Below the pieces are notes generated by a model. That model was not told where the DNA came from. It did not search any database and saw nothing but the letters and a program-made list of their open reading frames with translations. This document shows positions 51,181 through 63,955 of a stretch of 64,000 bases of DNA, piece by piece. Positions within the stretch are counted from its first letter, which is position 1. Each line of letters opens with the position of its first letter. A program made the translations under genes and the position numbers. The stretch is from Amycolatopsis sp. FBCC-B4732 (GTDB taxonomy: Bacteria > Actinomycetota > Actinomycetes > Mycobacteriales > Pseudonocardiaceae). The DNA lies in contig NZ_CP095376.1 in NCBI RefSeq assembly GCF_023008405.1, forward strand, positions 2,380,001-2,444,000, given 5' to 3'.

Positions 51181-52392
51181 ATGACACAAGCTCCGGTGCA
51201 CGAAGCCCGGCCCACCGCGCCCTGGGGCCGGGTGGGGCTGCTGCTCACCGGTCAGGGCGTCTCCCTGATCGGCGACCAGGTGTTCTTCATCGCCGCCGTC
51301 TGGGCCGCCGCCCAGCTCGGCGGGACGGCCGCGGTCACCTGGGTGACGCTGGCCGAATCGGTTCCCCGGGCCCTCGCGATGATCTTCGGCGGGGTGATCT
51401 GCGACGCCTTCGGGCCCCGCTCGGTCCTGCTGCGGACGACGTCGGTGCGGATCGCCGTGCTGGCCGTCTCGGTCGTCGTCGCGCTGTCCGCGCAGTCGGT
51501 GCCGCTGCTGGTCGTCGTGGCCGCGCTGGAAGGCGCGATGCTGGGCCTCGGCTCGCCGTCGTTCGGCACGCTCATGCCGCGCATGGTCCCGAAGGAACGG
51601 CTGAGCACGGCGAACTCGGTCCGCACCATGGTGGCGCGGTTCGCCCCGATCCTCGGGTCGCCGTTCGGGGCCTGGCTGGTCGCGACCGGGCACCTCGGGG
51701 TCGCGCTCGCCGTCGTCTGCGGCGGCTGCGTGGTCTCCCTCGCCTGCCTCGCCCCGGCGACGAAGGCGATCGACGCGCCGCGGACGGTGTCGAACGTCCC
51801 GCTGTGGAAGCGCTCGGGCGACGGCCTCAAGCTCCTGCGCGCCGACCGCCGGCTGCGGCTGCTGTTCCTTTCCGGGCTGTGCCTGGACTTCGCGTTCGCC
51901 TGGCCGATGAACCCCGGCCTGCCCGAAGTGGTCATCGAACGCGGCTGGGCGGTCTCCGCCGTCGGTCTGCTCATCGCCTGCTGGGCCGCCGGCGCGCTCG
52001 TGTCCGCCGGGCTCGGGGCGCTGCTCGGCGAGCGGGTGCCGATCTCCGTGCGGCTCGTCGGCAGCGGGATCGGCATCGGCGTCCTGCTCTTGGGCATGGT
52101 CCTGGTGACGTCGCTGCCCGCGATGGCCGCGATGGCCGTCGCGCTGGGCGTGTGCTCCGGGCAGAACGGCCCGGCCGCCGTGACGCTCTACCAGCAGGCC
52201 GCGCCCAGCGACCGGCTCGGCGTCGCCATGTCCATGGTCTCGCTGTCCGGCATCGGCTGCGCGCCGCTGGCCTACGCGGTCTCCGGCGCCATCGCCAGTT
52301 TCACCACCCCCGTCGTCGCCTGGATCTGCAGCGCCCTGCTCGCCTTCGGCGGGCCGGTGGCCGCGGCCCGGGCCCTGCGCCTGCCCGAGTGA
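51181..52392 (+). CDS. MFS transporter, probable peptide exporter
   Basis: This 403-residue major facilitator protein has about twelve hydrophobic helices and the loop [17 protein letters not shown] of the family. It resembles the MFS_3/enterobactin-exporter-like group ([21 protein letters not shown] opening). It sits 19 bases after the P450 and 13 before the largest NRPS, so it is co-expressed with peptide synthesis and probably exports the product, perhaps giving self-resistance. Confidence 0.85.
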   Translation: MTQAPVHEARPTAPWGRVGLLLTGQGVSLIGDQVFFIAAVWAAAQLGGTAAVTWVTLAESVPRALAMIFGGVICDAFGPRSVLLRTTSVRIAVLAVSVVVALSAQSVPLLVVVAALEGAMLGLGSPSFGTLMPRMVPKERLSTANSVRTMVARFAPILGSPFGAWLVATGHLGVALAVVCGGCVVSLACLAPATKAIDAPRTVSNVPLWKRSGDGLKLLRADRRLRLLFLSGLCLDFAFAWPMNPGLPEVVIERGWAVSAVGLLIACWAAGALVSAGLGALLGERVPISVRLVGSGIGIGVLLLGMVLVTSLPAMAAMAVALGVCSGQNGPAAVTLYQQAAPSDRLGVAMSMVSLSGIGCAPLAYAVSGAIASFTTPVVAWICSALLAFGGPVAAARALRLPE

Positions 52393-52405
52393 AGGGATCC
52401 CTCCC

Positions 52406-55400
52406 GTGCGTCCGTTGTCGTTCGGCCAGCAGCGCCTGTGGTTCCTCGACCAGCTGGAAGGTCCCGGCGCGACCTACAACGTCCCCTTCCCGCTGCGGCT
52501 GCGCGGCCCGCTGGACCGCCGCGCGCTGCGGCACGCCGTCGCCGACGTCCTCGGCCGGCACGAGGTGCTGCGGACGGTCGTCCCGGTCGACGGCGGCGTC
52601 CCCGGCCAGCGGGTGCTACCGCTCGAGGAGGCGACCCGCCGGCTGGTCTTCGACGTCCGGCCGGGTGCCGGCCTCGCCGCGGCCATCGCCCGGCCGTTCG
52701 ACCTCGCCGAGGACCTGCCCCTGCGGGTCACGCTGTTCGAGCTCGCGCCGGACGACCACATCCTGCTCCTCGTGCTGCACCACATCGCCTGCGACGGCTG
52801 GTCGCTCGGCCCGCTGGGCCGCGACCTCGCGGCCGCCTACACCGCACGGCTCGACGGCCAAGCGCCGGACTGGGCGCCGCTTCCCGTGCAGTACCTGGAC
52901 TTCAGCGAGTGGCAGCGGGAGGTGCTCGGCACCGAGGACGACCCGGACAGCGTGCTGAGCGCCCAGCTCGCGTACTGGACCGAGCGGCTCGCGGACCTGC
53001 CGGGGCGGATGGTCCTGCCCGCGCACCGCACCGGCGGCACGACCGGCGCCGCGGGCCTCGTCGAGGTCGAGGTGCCCCAGAACCTGCACAACCGGCTCGT
53101 CGCGGTCACGCGGGCCGCGCGCTGCACGCCGTTCATGGGCCTGCAGGCGGCACTCGCCGCGCTGCTGCACCGGTGGGGCGCGGGCGACGACGTCGTCCTC
53201 GGCACCCCGGTGTCCGGCCGGAGCGAGGCGGCGCTGGCCGACCTCGTCGGGTTCTTCGTCAACACCCTCGTCCTGCGCACCGACCTGAGCGGCGACCCGA
53301 GCTTCACCGAACTGCTGGCGCGAGTCCGCGACACCGGCCTCGACGCCTACGCCCACCAGGACGTCCCCTTCGACCGGCTGGTCGAGCGCCTCGGCGCCGG
53401 CCGGTCCGCCGCCGCGCACCCGCTGTTCCAGGTGATGGTCGTCCTCCAGCACGACGACGGAACGGACCTCGCCCTGCCCGGTCTCGACGTCCGGCCGGTG
53501 CCGCTGGACCTCGCGACGGCCAAGCTGGACCTCAGCGTCGTCTTCGCCGAGCACGCGAACGGCGTCACGTGCCAGTTCGAGTACGCCGTCGACCTGTTCG
53601 AGAAGTCCACGGTGGACGAGATGGCCGCGATGCTGGTGCGGCTGCTCGAACTGGCGCTCGCGGACCCGGAGCGTCCACTCGGGACGCTCGAACTGGCGCA
53701 GGTCGAGGCCGTCGCCGTCGAAGCCGAGCCCGAGGACGAGCCGGTCGTGTTCCGGGCGGCCCGCACCGCGCGCGAAGAGATCCTCTGTGGACTTTTCGCC
53801 GACGTGCTCGGGCTCGACACCGTCGGCCTCGACGACGGCTTCTTCGCACTCGGCGGCCATTCCCTGCTCGCCACCCAGCTGATCAGCCGCGTCCGCACCG
53901 CGCTGCACGCCGAACTCGGCGTCCGCGCGCTGTTCCGGGCCCCGACCGTCGCCGGGATCCTGGCCACCCTCGACGCCCAGGCGCCCGGTCCCGTCCGCCC
54001 GGCCCTCACCCGGCGGCCGCGCCCGGATCGCGTCCCGCTGTCTTCAGCCCAGCGGCGGTTGTGGTTCCTCGCCGGGATCGACGGCCAGGACCGCGCCTAC
54101 AACATCCCGCTGACCCTCGGCCTCGCCGGCCCGGTGGACGTCCCGGCACTGGCGGCCGCCTGCCGGGACGTCGTCGCCCGGCACGAGACCCTGCGCACGG
54201 TGTTCCCGGTCGAGCACGGCGAGCCGGGGCAGCACGTCCTCCCGGTGCCCGCCGACGTGCTGGAAGTCGCCGAGTTCACGCCGGCGGCGGTCGAGGCGGC
54301 CGGGAGCGCGCCGTTCGACCTGACCCGCGAGATCCCGCTGCGCGCCCGCCTGTTCCGGGACGGCGACGAGGCCGTTCTCGTGCTCTGCCTGCACCACATC
54401 GCCGCGGACGGCCGGTCGACCGGGCCGCTGCTGGCCGACCTCGCCACCGCCTACCGGGCCCGGCTCGACGGCGAGGCGCCGGCGTGGCCGCCGCTGCCCG
54501 TCCAGTACGCGGACTACGCGCTCTGGCAAGCCGAGCTGCTCGGCGACGAAGGCGATCCGGAGAGCCTGGCGGCTCGCCAGCTGACCTACTGGACCGAGGC
54601 GCTGGCCGGCCTGCCCGACGAACTCGCGCTGCCCGCCGACCGCCCCCGGCCCGCGGTGCCGACCCACCGCAAGGACGTCGTCTCGGCCGAGGTCGGCGCC
54701 GCCACCCGCACCGCGCTGGTCGCGCTGGCCCGCGACAACCAGGCGACGCTGTTCATGGTCGTCCAGGCGGCGTTCGCGTTGCTGCTGACCCGGCTCGGCG
54801 CGGGGGAGGACGTGCCGATCGGCACCCCGGTCGCCGGTCGCGCCGACGAAGCGCTCGACGACCTCGTCGGGTTCTTCGTCAACACGCTCGTCCTGCGCAC
54901 CGACACCTCGGGCGCACCGGCGTTCCGCGAGCTGCTCACCCGGGTCCGCGACGCCGACCTCGGCGCCTTCGCCCACCAGGACCTGCCGTTCGAGCGGATC
55001 GTGGAGGAGCTGAACCCGCCCCGCGTGCTGGCCCGGCACCCGCTGTTCCAGGTGCTGCTGTCCTTCCTCGACGCGGACACCGCCGGGGGCGGCTGGACGC
55101 TGCCCGGGCTGACCGTGACCGCCGGCGACACCGTGTCGGGCACTGCCAAGTTCGACCTGAGCCTCACGGTCGAGGACCGCGGCACCGGGCTCGGCTGCAA
55201 CCTCGAATACGCCACCGACCGGTTCGACCGGGCCACCGCGCAGGACGTCGCCGACCGCCTGGTCCGGCTCTTCGCGATCGTGGCCGCCGACCCCGAATCC
55301 CGGGTGGACAGTGCCGAGCTGCTGTCCGAAGTGGACAACCGAAGACTGGTGAGCTGGAACGACACCGCGGCCCCGGTCCCGGCGGCGACGCTGCCGGAGC

Positions 55401-58400
55401 TGTTCGCCCGGCAAGTCGCGCTGACCCCGGACGCGACCGCGGTCGTCTTCGAGGGCGAGTCGCTGACGTACGCGGAATTCGACGTCCGGGTGGACCGGCT
55501 CGCCCGGGTCCTGCGTGAGCGGGGTGTGCGGCCGGGCGACGTCGTCGCGGTGCAGCTGCCGCGCTCGATCGACCTGGTCACCGCCGTGTACGCGGTGCAC
55601 CGCGCCGGCGCGGCCTACCTGCCGGTGGACCCCGGCTACCCGGCCGACCGGGTGGCGTTCATGCTCGCCGACGCCCGGCCCGCCCTCGTCCTCACGCCCG
55701 GATCGGACCTCGGGGAGCCCGCTTCCGATGCCCCGCTGCCCGCGGTCACCCCGGACCACCCGGCCTACGTGATCTACACGTCCGGGTCGACCGGGCGCCC
55801 CAAGGGCGTGCTCATGTCGCACGCCGGGATCGTCAACCACCTGGCGTGGATGCAGGCCGAGCACCCGCTTGCCGCCGGCGACCGGGTGCTGCAGAAGACA
55901 CCGTCCAGCTTCGACGTCTCGGTGCTCGAGTTCTTCCGCCCGCTGATCGCGGGCGCGGCCCTGGTCGTCGCGAAACCGGACGGCCACCGCGATCCCGCCT
56001 ACCTGCTGGACACCATCCGGCGCGAGCGGATCACCGTGCTGTACGTGGTGCCCGGCATCCTCGACGGGATCCTGAGCCTGTCCGAAGGGGACTCGCCGGC
56101 GCTGCGGCAGGTGTTCTGCGGCGGGGAAGTGCTGACCGCCGCGCTGGCCGAGCGCTGTGCGAAGACGTTGAGCGCCGAGCTGATCAACCTCTACGGCCCG
56201 ACCGAGGTCGCGGTCGACGCCACCGCCCACGTCGTCACCGGCACCCCGATCCCCATCGGCGCGCCGGTGTGGAACACCCGCGCGCACGTGCTGGACGCGC
56301 GGCTGAGCCCGGTGCCGCCGGGCGTGCCGGGCGAGCTGTACCTCGCCGGGGCCCAGCTCGCGGACGGCTACCTCCACCGCGGCGGCCTGACCGCCGACCG
56401 GTTCCTCGCCGACCCGTTCGGCGGTCCCGGCGCGCGGATGTACCGCACCGGCGACCTCGTCCGCTGGACCGACGGCGGCGAGCTGGACTACCTCGGCCGG
56501 ACCGACGAGCAGGTCAAGCTGCGCGGCCTGCGCGTCGAGCCGGGGGAGATCGCGGCCGTCGCCGCGGAGCACCCGGGCGTGCGGGAGGCCGCCGTCGTCC
56601 TGCGTGAGGAGCGGCTCGTGGCCTACGTCGTGGGCGACGTGGACCCGGCCGAGCTGGCGGAACACGTCGGCGCGTTCGTGCCGCGGCATCTCGTGCCCTC
56701 GGCGTTCGTCGTGCTCCCCGCCCTGCCGCGGACCCCGAACGGCAAGCTGGACCGTGGCGCGCTCCCGGCGCCGGACTACACCGCCGGGGTCTCGCGAGCG
56801 CCCCGGGACGCCCGCGAGGAGATCCTGTGCGGGCTGTTCGCCGACGTCCTCGGGGCCGAACGGGTCGGGATCGACGACGGGTTCTTCGACCTCGGCGGCC
56901 ACTCCCTGCTCGCCACCAAGCTGGTCAGCCGGATCCGGGCCGCGTTCGACGCCGAGATCGGCATCGGCGACCTCTTCGACGCCCCGACCGTCGCCGAGCT
57001 GGCCCCGCGGCTCTCCGGCGCCGGTGCGGCCCGCCCGGCGCTGCGGCCGGTGCCGCGGCCCGAGCCGATGCCGCTTTCCCCGGCCCAGCAACGGCTCTGG
57101 TTCATCCTGCAGTTCGGCGACGACACCGGCGCGTACGACATGCCGCTCGCCTTGCGGCTGCGCGGTGAGCTGGACCGGGACGCGCTGAGCGCCGCCCTCG
57201 CCGACGTCGCCGAGCGGCACGAGGTCCTGCGCACGATCTTCCCGGCCGTCGACGGCGAGCCCCGCCAGGTGATCCTGGACGGCTGGCGACCCGAACTGAC
57301 GGAGCCCGGGACACGGCCGTTCGACCTGTCTTGTGAGCCGCCGTTCCGCGCCTCGCTGGTCGCCGACGCCCCGGACGAGTACCTGCTCCTGCTGACGCTG
57401 CACCACATCGCGGCCGACGGCTGGTCGCTGGGCCCGCTGGTCGCCGACCTCGCCGAGGCGTACACCGCCCGCCGCGCGGGCCGGGCGCCGGAGTGGGCGC
57501 CGCTGCCGGTGCAGTACGCCGATTACACGCTCTGGCAACGGGATCTGCTCGGCGACGCGGCCGATCCGGAGTCGCTGCTGGCCGCCCAGCTGGCCTACTG
57601 GCGCACCCAGCTCGCCGGGGTCCCCGACGAACTGCCGCTGCCGTTCGACCGGCCCCGCCCCGCGGTGGCGTCGCACCGGGGCGACTCGGTGCCCGTCGAG
57701 ATCGATGCCGGCCTCGACACCCGGCTCCGCGCGCTGGCCGGGTCCGCGCAGGTGACCCTGTTCATGGTGCTGCAGGCCGCGCTCGCCGCGGTGCTGACCC
57801 GCTCGGGCGCGGGGGAGGACGTCCCGATCGGCACGGCGATCGCCGGGCGCACCGACGAAGCCCTCGACGGGCTCATCGGCTTCTTCGTCAACACCCTCGT
57901 CCTGCGGACCGACACCAGCGGCGCGCCGAGCTTCCGCGAACTGCTCGACCGCGTCCGCGAAACCGACCTAGCCGCCTACGCCCGCCAGGACGTCCCGTTC
58001 GAACGGCTGGTGCACGAGCTCAACCCGGCCCGATCCCTGGCGCGGCACCCGCTGTTCCAGGTGTTCCTGGTGCTGCAGAACACCGGCGACGCCGGTCTGG
58101 CGCTGCCGGGCCTCGACGTCACGCCGGAGGTCCTGGACTCCGACGCGGTGAAGTTCGACCTCGGCCTGAACCTGGCCGAGCACGACGGCGGGATCAGCGG
58201 GTCCCTGTCCTACGCCGCCGACCTGTTCGACCGCGCCACCGCCGAGGCGCTGGCCGGCCGGCTGGTCCGCCTCCTCGACGCGGTCGCGGCCGACCCGGAC
58301 ACCCCGCTGGACCGGATCGGCCTGCTGTCCGAAGTGGACCTTCGCTCGCTCGCCGAGTGGACGGCGACCGGGGAACCGATCTCGGCGGAGACGTTGCCCG

Positions 58401-61400
58401 CGTTGTTCTCCCGCCAGGTGGCCCGCACGCCGGACGCGACGGCGGTGGTCTTCGAAGGCGAGTCGCTGAGCTACGCCGAGCTGGACGGCCGCGTCGAGCG
58501 GCTGGCGCGTGCGCTGAGCGCCCACGGGGTCCGGCCCGGCGACGTCGTCGCGGTGCAGCTGCCGCGTTCGTTCGACCTGGTGGTGGCGGTGCACGCCGTC
58601 CACCGCGCCGGTGCGGCCTACCTGCCGGTCGATCCCGGCTACCCGGCCGAGCGCATCGCCTTCCTCCTCGACGACGCCCGGCCGTCGCTGGTCCTCACCG
58701 CGGAGACGCGGCTGAGTGGCGACGGGCCGCTGCCCGAGATCACCACGGCCCACCCCGCCTACGTGATCTACACCTCCGGGTCGACCGGACGGCCGAAGGG
58801 CGTGCTGATGCCGCACGCCGGGATCGTCAACCACCTGGCGTGGATGCAGGCCGGCTACGCGCTCGGCGCGGACGACCGGGTGCTGCAGAAGACGCCGACC
58901 GGGTTCGACGTCTCGGTGTGGGAGCTGTTCTGGCCGCTGCTGACCGGGGCGGCCCTGGTGCTCGCGCGGCCCGAAGGGCACCGCGATCCCGCCTACCTGC
59001 GCGAACTCATCCGCACCGAAGGCGTCACCGTGGCGCACTTCGTGCCGGCGATGCTCGAAGCCTTCCTCGCCGAACCCGGTGCCGTGCCGTCGCTGCGGCA
59101 GGTGTTCTGCGGCGGCGAGGCGCTCACCCCGGCGCTGGCCGAGCGGTGCACGGCGGCCCTGGACACCCGGCTCTCCAACTTCTACGGCCCGACCGAGTTC
59201 GCCGTCGAGGCGAGCCACCACCCGTTCACCCCCGGCGAGCCCACTGTCCCCATCGGACGTCCGGTGTGGAACACCCGCGCGTACGTCCTCGATGGACGGT
59301 TAGCCCCTGTACCGCCCGGTGTGCCCGGCGAACTCTGGCTCGCCGGGATCCAGCTGGCCGACGGCTACCTGCACCGGCCCGGCCTCACCGCCGAGCGGTT
59401 CGTGCCCGACCCCGGCGCGCCGGGCGAGCGGATGTACCGCACCGGCGACCTCGTGCGCTGGACCCACGCCGGTGAGCTGGAGTACCTCGGCCGCACCGAC
59501 GACCAGGTCAAGCTGCGCGGACAGCGCTTGGAACTCGGCGAAGTCTCCGGAGCCGCCACCCGGCACCCGGGCGTCACGCAAGCCGTCGCCGTCGTGCGCG
59601 AGGACGTCCCGGGTGACCGGCGGCTCGTCCTGTACTGCACCGGCACCGCCGAACCGGCCGACGTGCGGGGTCACCTCGCCGCTGTGCTGCCCGAGTACAT
59701 GGTGCCGGCCGCGGTCGTCGTCCTGCCGGAACTTCCGCTGACCCCCAACGGGAAGGTCGACCGCCGGGCCCTGCCCGCCCCGGTCACCGAGCCCGGCTCG
59801 CTGCGGGCGCCCCGGAACCCGGCCGAAGAGATCCTTTGTGGACTGTACGCCGAGCTGCTCGGCGTCGGCCGCGTCGGGATCGACGACGGGTTCTTCGACC
59901 TCGGCGGCCACTCGCTGCTGGCGACGCGGTTGATCAGCCGGGCCCGCTCCGCGCTCGGCGTCGAACTGGGGATCCGGGACCTGTTCCAGGCCCCGACCGT
60001 CGCCGGGCTCGCCGCCCGGATCGACCACGGCCGCGCCGTCCGGCCCGCGCTGCGCCCGCGGCCGGTCCCGGACCGGATCCCGCTTTCCCACGCCCAGCAA
60101 CGGCTCTGGTTCCTCAACCAGCTGCACGGCCGCGACGCCGGGTACGCCGTGGTCTGCGCGCTGCGGCTCACCGGCCACCTCGACCGGGGCGCGCTGACCG
60201 CCGCGCTGGCCGACGTCGCCGGCCGCCACGAAGCCTTGCGCACGATCTTCCCGGAGCTGGACGGCAGCCCGTGCCAGCAGGTCCTGGCCGCCGACGGTGC
60301 CCTCGACGTCCGGCCGATCGGCGAGTCCGGGCTGGCCGAGGCCCTCGACGCGGCCGCGGCGGCTACGTTCGACCTCACCACCGACCGGCCGTTCCGGCCC
60401 GAACTGCTCGTGCTCGGCGCGGACGAGCACGTCCTGGTGCTGGTGCAGCACCACATCGTCAGCGACGGCTGGTCGATGGGCCCGCTCGTCCGCGACCTCT
60501 CCGCGGCCTACACCGCCCGGTGCGCCGGCGACAGTCCGAAGTGGACTCCGCTGCCGGTCCAGTACCGCGACTACGCCCTGTGGCAGCACGAAGTCCTGGG
60601 CGACCCGGACGACGACGGCTCGATCCTGGGCGCCGAACTGGCGTACTGGCGCGAGCGGCTGGCCGGGCTGCCGGAGGAACTGGTGCTGCCGGCCGACCGG
60701 CCGCGGCCCGCGGTGGCCGGGCACGGCGGGGCGTCGGTCCCGGTCGAGATCGACGCGGCGCTGCACGCGGGGCTGCGCGACCTGGCCCGCGAGGGCGGGG
60801 TCACGCTCTTCATGGTGCTGCAGGCCGCGTTCGCCGTCCTGCTGAACCGGCTGGGCGCCGGGGACGACCTCCCGATCGGCACCCCGGTCGCCGGCCGCAC
60901 CGACGAAGCCCTCGACGACCTCGTCGGGTTCTTCGTGAACACGCTGGTCCTGCGCGTCGACACGGCGGGTGCGCCGACGTTCCGGGAGCTGCTCGCCCGT
61001 GTCCGCGAGACGGATCTGGGCGCGTTCGCCCACCAGGACGTGCCGTTCGAGCGGCTGGTGCACGAGCTCAACCCGGCGCGGTCGCTGGCCCGGCACCCGC
61101 TGTTCCAGGTGCTGTTCGTGCTGCAGAACGCCGACGACGCCGAGCTCGAGCTGCCCGGCCTGCGGGTGAGCGGCGAGCCGGTCGCCGTCCGGACCGCGGC
61201 CTTCGACCTGGCGCTGTCGCTGCACGAACTCGACCCGGGCCGCGCGAGCGGGATCGGCGGCGGCCTCGCCTACCGCACCGACCTGTTCGACCGCGAGACC
61301 GTCACCGGCTTCGTCACGCGGCTGCTCCGGGTCCTCGCCGCGGCGATCGCGGCGCCGGACACCCCGATCGACCGGCTCGACGTGCTGGCCCCGGACGAGC

Positions 61401-63892
61401 GGCGCCGGTTGCTGACCGCGCCGGACCCGGTGGACTTCGGCCCGTGGCGCCCGGTTCCGGCGCAGATCGCCGACCGCACCGACGGTGTCGCCGTCGTCAG
61501 CGACGCCGGGGAACTCGGCTACGCGGAGCTGAACCGGCGGGCCAACCGGCTGGCCCACCACCTCGGGATCACCCGCGGCACCCTGGTCGGCGTCTGCCTG
61601 CCGCGCGGGCCGGAACTGCTCGTCGCCCAGCTCGCCGTGCTGCGGGCCGGCGGTGCGTACGTGCCGCTCGACCCGGGTTATCCGGCCGACCGGCTGGCGT
61701 TCATGCTCGCCGACGCCGCCGCGCCGGTCGTCATCACCACGACGGACCTCGCCCCGCGGGTCGAGGGGACCGCGCGGGTGCTGTGCCTCGACGCCGAAGC
61801 CGCCGCGATCGCCGCGCGGCCGGCGGAAGCGCCCTCGGTGACGCTGAGCCCGCGTGACGCCGCCTACGTCATCTACACGTCGGGGTCGACCGGGCGGCCG
61901 AAGGGCGTGGTGCTCGACCACACCGGGCTTTCGCACCTCTGCGCCTGGTACCACCGCGAATTCGGCGTCACGGCCGCGGACCGGGGCGGGCACGTCGCCG
62001 CGCTCGGGTTCGACGCCGCCGTGTTCGAGACGTGGCCGCTGCTCACCGCGGGCGCGTCGGTGCACCTGCCCGCCCAGCGCGTGCTGGACGACACCGGCGC
62101 GCTCGCCGACTGGCTCGCCGGGATCACGGTGGCGTTCCTGCCGACGCCCCGGCTGGAGCTGATGCTCGACGAACCCGGGTTTCCCAGCCCGGACCTGCGG
62201 GTCGTCGTCGCCGGCGGGGACCGGCTGCGCCGCCGTCCGCCCGCCGGGGCCGATTTCCGGCTGGTCAACGGCTATGGGCCGACCGAATGCAGCGTGATGG
62301 CCACCGGCGGGGACGTCACGCCGGACGGCGACGGGCCGCCCGACATCGGCGGGCCGGTGCCGAACACCCGGGTGTACGTCCTCGACCGGCGGCTGAACCC
62401 GGTGCCCGCCGGGGTGCCGGGGGAGCTGTACCTCGCCGGGAGCGGGCTGGCCCGCGGCTACCTCGGGCGGCCGGGCCTGACCGCCGCCGCCTTCGTCGCG
62501 GACCCGTTCGGCGAGCCGGGAGAGCGGATGTACCGCACCGGTGACGTCGTGCGGTGGCGGCGCGACGGCCGGCTCGACTTCCTCGGCCGGGCCGACCACC
62601 AGGTGAAGGTCCGCGGGGTGCGGATCGAGCTGGGCGAGATCGACGCCGTGCTCGGCCGCTGCTCCGGCGTCCGGCAGGCGGTGACCGTGCTGCGCGAGGA
62701 CCGGCTCGTCGCCTACCTCGCGGCGGCCCCCGGCGTCTCGGCGAAGGCGCACTGCGAGGCGTTCCTGCCCGGGCACATGGTGCCGTCGGCGTTCGTGGTG
62801 CTCGACGACCTCCCGCTCACCCCGAACGGGAAGCTGGACCGCACCGCGCTCCCCGCCCCGGTCACCGCCGCAGTGGCGGGCCGGGCCCCGCGGACCGCCC
62901 TCGAACGCGCGTTGTGCGGCCTCTTCGGCGAAGTCCTCGACGTGCCCGACGTGTCGATCGACGACGGCTTCTTCGACCTCGGCGGGCATTCGCTCATCGC
63001 CGCGCGGCTGATCAGCCTGATCCGCCGGGAACTCGGCGCCGAGCTGGGCATCCGGGTGCTCTTCGAGACCCCGACCGTGGCCGGGCTGGCTCGCGCGCTG
63101 GGCACGGGCACCGCGACCGGTACCGACCGCGACGAACTGGCGGTCCTGCTGCCGTTGCGTTCGGCGGGCTCCGGCGCGCCGCTGTTCTGCGTCCACCCGG
63201 CCGCCGGCCTCGGCTGGGTGTACTCGGGGCTGCTGGCGCACGTCGACCGGCCCGTCTACGCCCTGCAGTCGCGGGGCCTCACCGAGCCCGACCGGCGGCC
63301 GGCGACGGTCGACGAGCTCGTCAAGGACTACCTGGAGCAGCTTCGCCAGGTGCGGCCGCGCGGGCCGTACCACCTGCTGGGCTGGTCGTTCGGCGCGCAG
63401 GTCGCGCACGCGATGGCCGCGCAGCTGCAGGAGCAGGGCGAGGAGGTCGGGCTGCTGGCGATGCTGGACGGCTACCCGCCGTCGGGTCCCGTGGCGGCCC
63501 CGCCCGACCCGCTGGCCGCGCTGCTGGCGTCGCTCGGGCACGATGTGCCCGACGCTGTGGACCTGGCCTCGTTCCGGTCGATCCTGCTTTCGGAGGGCAG
63601 TCCCTTGGCCGCCCTCGCGCCGTCGGTGGTGGACGCGCTGCCCGCGGTGTTCGCCCACAACAGCGCGCTCGCCCGCGCGCACCGGCCGGACGGGTTCGCC
63701 GGCGACGTCCTGTTCTTCCGCGCCACGGAAGGGAAGCACGTCGATTCGCCGAGGCCGTCTTCGTGGGAGCCGTACGTCGAGGGCCGGCTGGAGGTGCACG
63801 AAGTCGCGGTCCGGCACGGCGAGCTGACCACCCCGGCGGCGCTGTCCGCGGTCGGTCCGGTGGTGGCGCGCCGGCTCGAAGGTCGCGAATGA
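52406..63892 (+). CDS. NRPS, C-T-C-A-T-C-A-T-C-A-T-TE (terminal synthetase)
   Basis: This 3828-residue synthetase completes the line. Domains: C1 1-430, T1 450-527, C2 542-982, A1 992-1455, T2 1462-1535, C3 1549-1975, A2 1992-2458, T3 2462-2541, C4 2552-3008, A3 3015-3485, T4 3492-3568, thioesterase about 3582-3825 (GWSFGAQ). All C domains keep HHxxxDG. The first module has no A domain; C1 is joined to T1 by about 20 residues. Pockets by eye: D-V-L-Y-F-G-L-V-D-K, D-V-W-H-F-G-F-V-E-K (close to serine) and D-A-F-F-V-G-G-V-M-K (hydrophobic). No epimerase or methyltransferase domain is seen. The GTG start follows GAAGGGATC. The thioesterase should release or cyclise the peptide. Confidence 0.93.
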   Translation: MRPLSFGQQRLWFLDQLEGPGATYNVPFPLRLRGPLDRRALRHAVADVLGRHEVLRTVVPVDGGVPGQRVLPLEEATRRLVFDVRPGAGLAAAIARPFDLAEDLPLRVTLFELAPDDHILLLVLHHIACDGWSLGPLGRDLAAAYTARLDGQAPDWAPLPVQYLDFSEWQREVLGTEDDPDSVLSAQLAYWTERLADLPGRMVLPAHRTGGTTGAAGLVEVEVPQNLHNRLVAVTRAARCTPFMGLQAALAALLHRWGAGDDVVLGTPVSGRSEAALADLVGFFVNTLVLRTDLSGDPSFTELLARVRDTGLDAYAHQDVPFDRLVERLGAGRSAAAHPLFQVMVVLQHDDGTDLALPGLDVRPVPLDLATAKLDLSVVFAEHANGVTCQFEYAVDLFEKSTVDEMAAMLVRLLELALADPERPLGTLELAQVEAVAVEAEPEDEPVVFRAARTAREEILCGLFADVLGLDTVGLDDGFFALGGHSLLATQLISRVRTALHAELGVRALFRAPTVAGILATLDAQAPGPVRPALTRRPRPDRVPLSSAQRRLWFLAGIDGQDRAYNIPLTLGLAGPVDVPALAAACRDVVARHETLRTVFPVEHGEPGQHVLPVPADVLEVAEFTPAAVEAAGSAPFDLTREIPLRARLFRDGDEAVLVLCLHHIAADGRSTGPLLADLATAYRARLDGEAPAWPPLPVQYADYALWQAELLGDEGDPESLAARQLTYWTEALAGLPDELALPADRPRPAVPTHRKDVVSAEVGAATRTALVALARDNQATLFMVVQAAFALLLTRLGAGEDVPIGTPVAGRADEALDDLVGFFVNTLVLRTDTSGAPAFRELLTRVRDADLGAFAHQDLPFERIVEELNPPRVLARHPLFQVLLSFLDADTAGGGWTLPGLTVTAGDTVSGTAKFDLSLTVEDRGTGLGCNLEYATDRFDRATAQDVADRLVRLFAIVAADPESRVDSAELLSEVDNRRLVSWNDTAAPVPAATLPELFARQVALTPDATAVVFEGESLTYAEFDVRVDRLARVLRERGVRPGDVVAVQLPRSIDLVTAVYAVHRAGAAYLPVDPGYPADRVAFMLADARPALVLTPGSDLGEPASDAPLPAVTPDHPAYVIYTSGSTGRPKGVLMSHAGIVNHLAWMQAEHPLAAGDRVLQKTPSSFDVSVLEFFRPLIAGAALVVAKPDGHRDPAYLLDTIRRERITVLYVVPGILDGILSLSEGDSPALRQVFCGGEVLTAALAERCAKTLSAELINLYGPTEVAVDATAHVVTGTPIPIGAPVWNTRAHVLDARLSPVPPGVPGELYLAGAQLADGYLHRGGLTADRFLADPFGGPGARMYRTGDLVRWTDGGELDYLGRTDEQVKLRGLRVEPGEIAAVAAEHPGVREAAVVLREERLVAYVVGDVDPAELAEHVGAFVPRHLVPSAFVVLPALPRTPNGKLDRGALPAPDYTAGVSRAPRDAREEILCGLFADVLGAERVGIDDGFFDLGGHSLLATKLVSRIRAAFDAEIGIGDLFDAPTVAELAPRLSGAGAARPALRPVPRPEPMPLSPAQQRLWFILQFGDDTGAYDMPLALRLRGELDRDALSAALADVAERHEVLRTIFPAVDGEPRQVILDGWRPELTEPGTRPFDLSCEPPFRASLVADAPDEYLLLLTLHHIAADGWSLGPLVADLAEAYTARRAGRAPEWAPLPVQYADYTLWQRDLLGDAADPESLLAAQLAYWRTQLAGVPDELPLPFDRPRPAVASHRGDSVPVEIDAGLDTRLRALAGSAQVTLFMVLQAALAAVLTRSGAGEDVPIGTAIAGRTDEALDGLIGFFVNTLVLRTDTSGAPSFRELLDRVRETDLAAYARQDVPFERLVHELNPARSLARHPLFQVFLVLQNTGDAGLALPGLDVTPEVLDSDAVKFDLGLNLAEHDGGISGSLSYAADLFDRATAEALAGRLVRLLDAVAADPDTPLDRIGLLSEVDLRSLAEWTATGEPISAETLPALFSRQVARTPDATAVVFEGESLSYAELDGRVERLARALSAHGVRPGDVVAVQLPRSFDLVVAVHAVHRAGAAYLPVDPGYPAERIAFLLDDARPSLVLTAETRLSGDGPLPEITTAHPAYVIYTSGSTGRPKGVLMPHAGIVNHLAWMQAGYALGADDRVLQKTPTGFDVSVWELFWPLLTGAALVLARPEGHRDPAYLRELIRTEGVTVAHFVPAMLEAFLAEPGAVPSLRQVFCGGEALTPALAERCTAALDTRLSNFYGPTEFAVEASHHPFTPGEPTVPIGRPVWNTRAYVLDGRLAPVPPGVPGELWLAGIQLADGYLHRPGLTAERFVPDPGAPGERMYRTGDLVRWTHAGELEYLGRTDDQVKLRGQRLELGEVSGAATRHPGVTQAVAVVREDVPGDRRLVLYCTGTAEPADVRGHLAAVLPEYMVPAAVVVLPELPLTPNGKVDRRALPAPVTEPGSLRAPRNPAEEILCGLYAELLGVGRVGIDDGFFDLGGHSLLATRLISRARSALGVELGIRDLFQAPTVAGLAARIDHGRAVRPALRPRPVPDRIPLSHAQQRLWFLNQLHGRDAGYAVVCALRLTGHLDRGALTAALADVAGRHEALRTIFPELDGSPCQQVLAADGALDVRPIGESGLAEALDAAAAATFDLTTDRPFRPELLVLGADEHVLVLVQHHIVSDGWSMGPLVRDLSAAYTARCAGDSPKWTPLPVQYRDYALWQHEVLGDPDDDGSILGAELAYWRERLAGLPEELVLPADRPRPAVAGHGGASVPVEIDAALHAGLRDLAREGGVTLFMVLQAAFAVLLNRLGAGDDLPIGTPVAGRTDEALDDLVGFFVNTLVLRVDTAGAPTFRELLARVRETDLGAFAHQDVPFERLVHELNPARSLARHPLFQVLFVLQNADDAELELPGLRVSGEPVAVRTAAFDLALSLHELDPGRASGIGGGLAYRTDLFDRETVTGFVTRLLRVLAAAIAAPDTPIDRLDVLAPDERRRLLTAPDPVDFGPWRPVPAQIADRTDGVAVVSDAGELGYAELNRRANRLAHHLGITRGTLVGVCLPRGPELLVAQLAVLRAGGAYVPLDPGYPADRLAFMLADAAAPVVITTTDLAPRVEGTARVLCLDAEAAAIAARPAEAPSVTLSPRDAAYVIYTSGSTGRPKGVVLDHTGLSHLCAWYHREFGVTAADRGGHVAALGFDAAVFETWPLLTAGASVHLPAQRVLDDTGALADWLAGITVAFLPTPRLELMLDEPGFPSPDLRVVVAGGDRLRRRPPAGADFRLVNGYGPTECSVMATGGDVTPDGDGPPDIGGPVPNTRVYVLDRRLNPVPAGVPGELYLAGSGLARGYLGRPGLTAAAFVADPFGEPGERMYRTGDVVRWRRDGRLDFLGRADHQVKVRGVRIELGEIDAVLGRCSGVRQAVTVLREDRLVAYLAAAPGVSAKAHCEAFLPGHMVPSAFVVLDDLPLTPNGKLDRTALPAPVTAAVAGRAPRTALERALCGLFGEVLDVPDVSIDDGFFDLGGHSLIAARLISLIRRELGAELGIRVLFETPTVAGLARALGTGTATGTDRDELAVLLPLRSAGSGAPLFCVHPAAGLGWVYSGLLAHVDRPVYALQSRGLTEPDRRPATVDELVKDYLEQLRQVRPRGPYHLLGWSFGAQVAHAMAAQLQEQGEEVGLLAMLDGYPPSGPVAAPPDPLAALLASLGHDVPDAVDLASFRSILLSEGSPLAALAPSVVDALPAVFAHNSALARAHRPDGFAGDVLFFRATEGKHVDSPRPSSWEPYVEGRLEVHEVAVRHGELTTPAALSAVGPVVARRLEGRE

Positions 63893-63942
63893 CTCATTCG
63901 GGACCGCCGAGGTCGCGAATGGGTCATTCGCGACCTCGGCGG
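63880..63942. terminator. Double hairpin overlapping the NRPS stop codon
   Basis: Bases 63904-63921 (CCGCCGAGGTCGCGAATG) pair perfectly with 63925-63942 around a three-base loop, an 18-bp stem. Just before it, GGTCGCGAATGACTCATTCG at 63881 onward forms a related imperfect palindrome that contains the NRPS stop TGA. It should end transcription from both the NRPS and the convergent gene on the right. The shared GTCGCGAATG core suggests a dispersed palindromic repeat. Confidence 0.8.
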
Positions 63943-63955
63943 GGAGCCGCAGCGC

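Noticed and set aside
59300..63817. Minus-strand open frame of about 1500 codons opposite the terminal NRPS
   Set aside because: Same reason: a codon-bias shadow of the synthetase with no protein-like features.
31562..63892. The NRPS cluster as a siderophore cluster feeding the importer at 13-17 kb
   Set aside because: No iron box was seen in the cluster, no hydroxamate or catechol genes are present, and the importer is separated by 15 kb of unrelated genes; the link cannot be supported.
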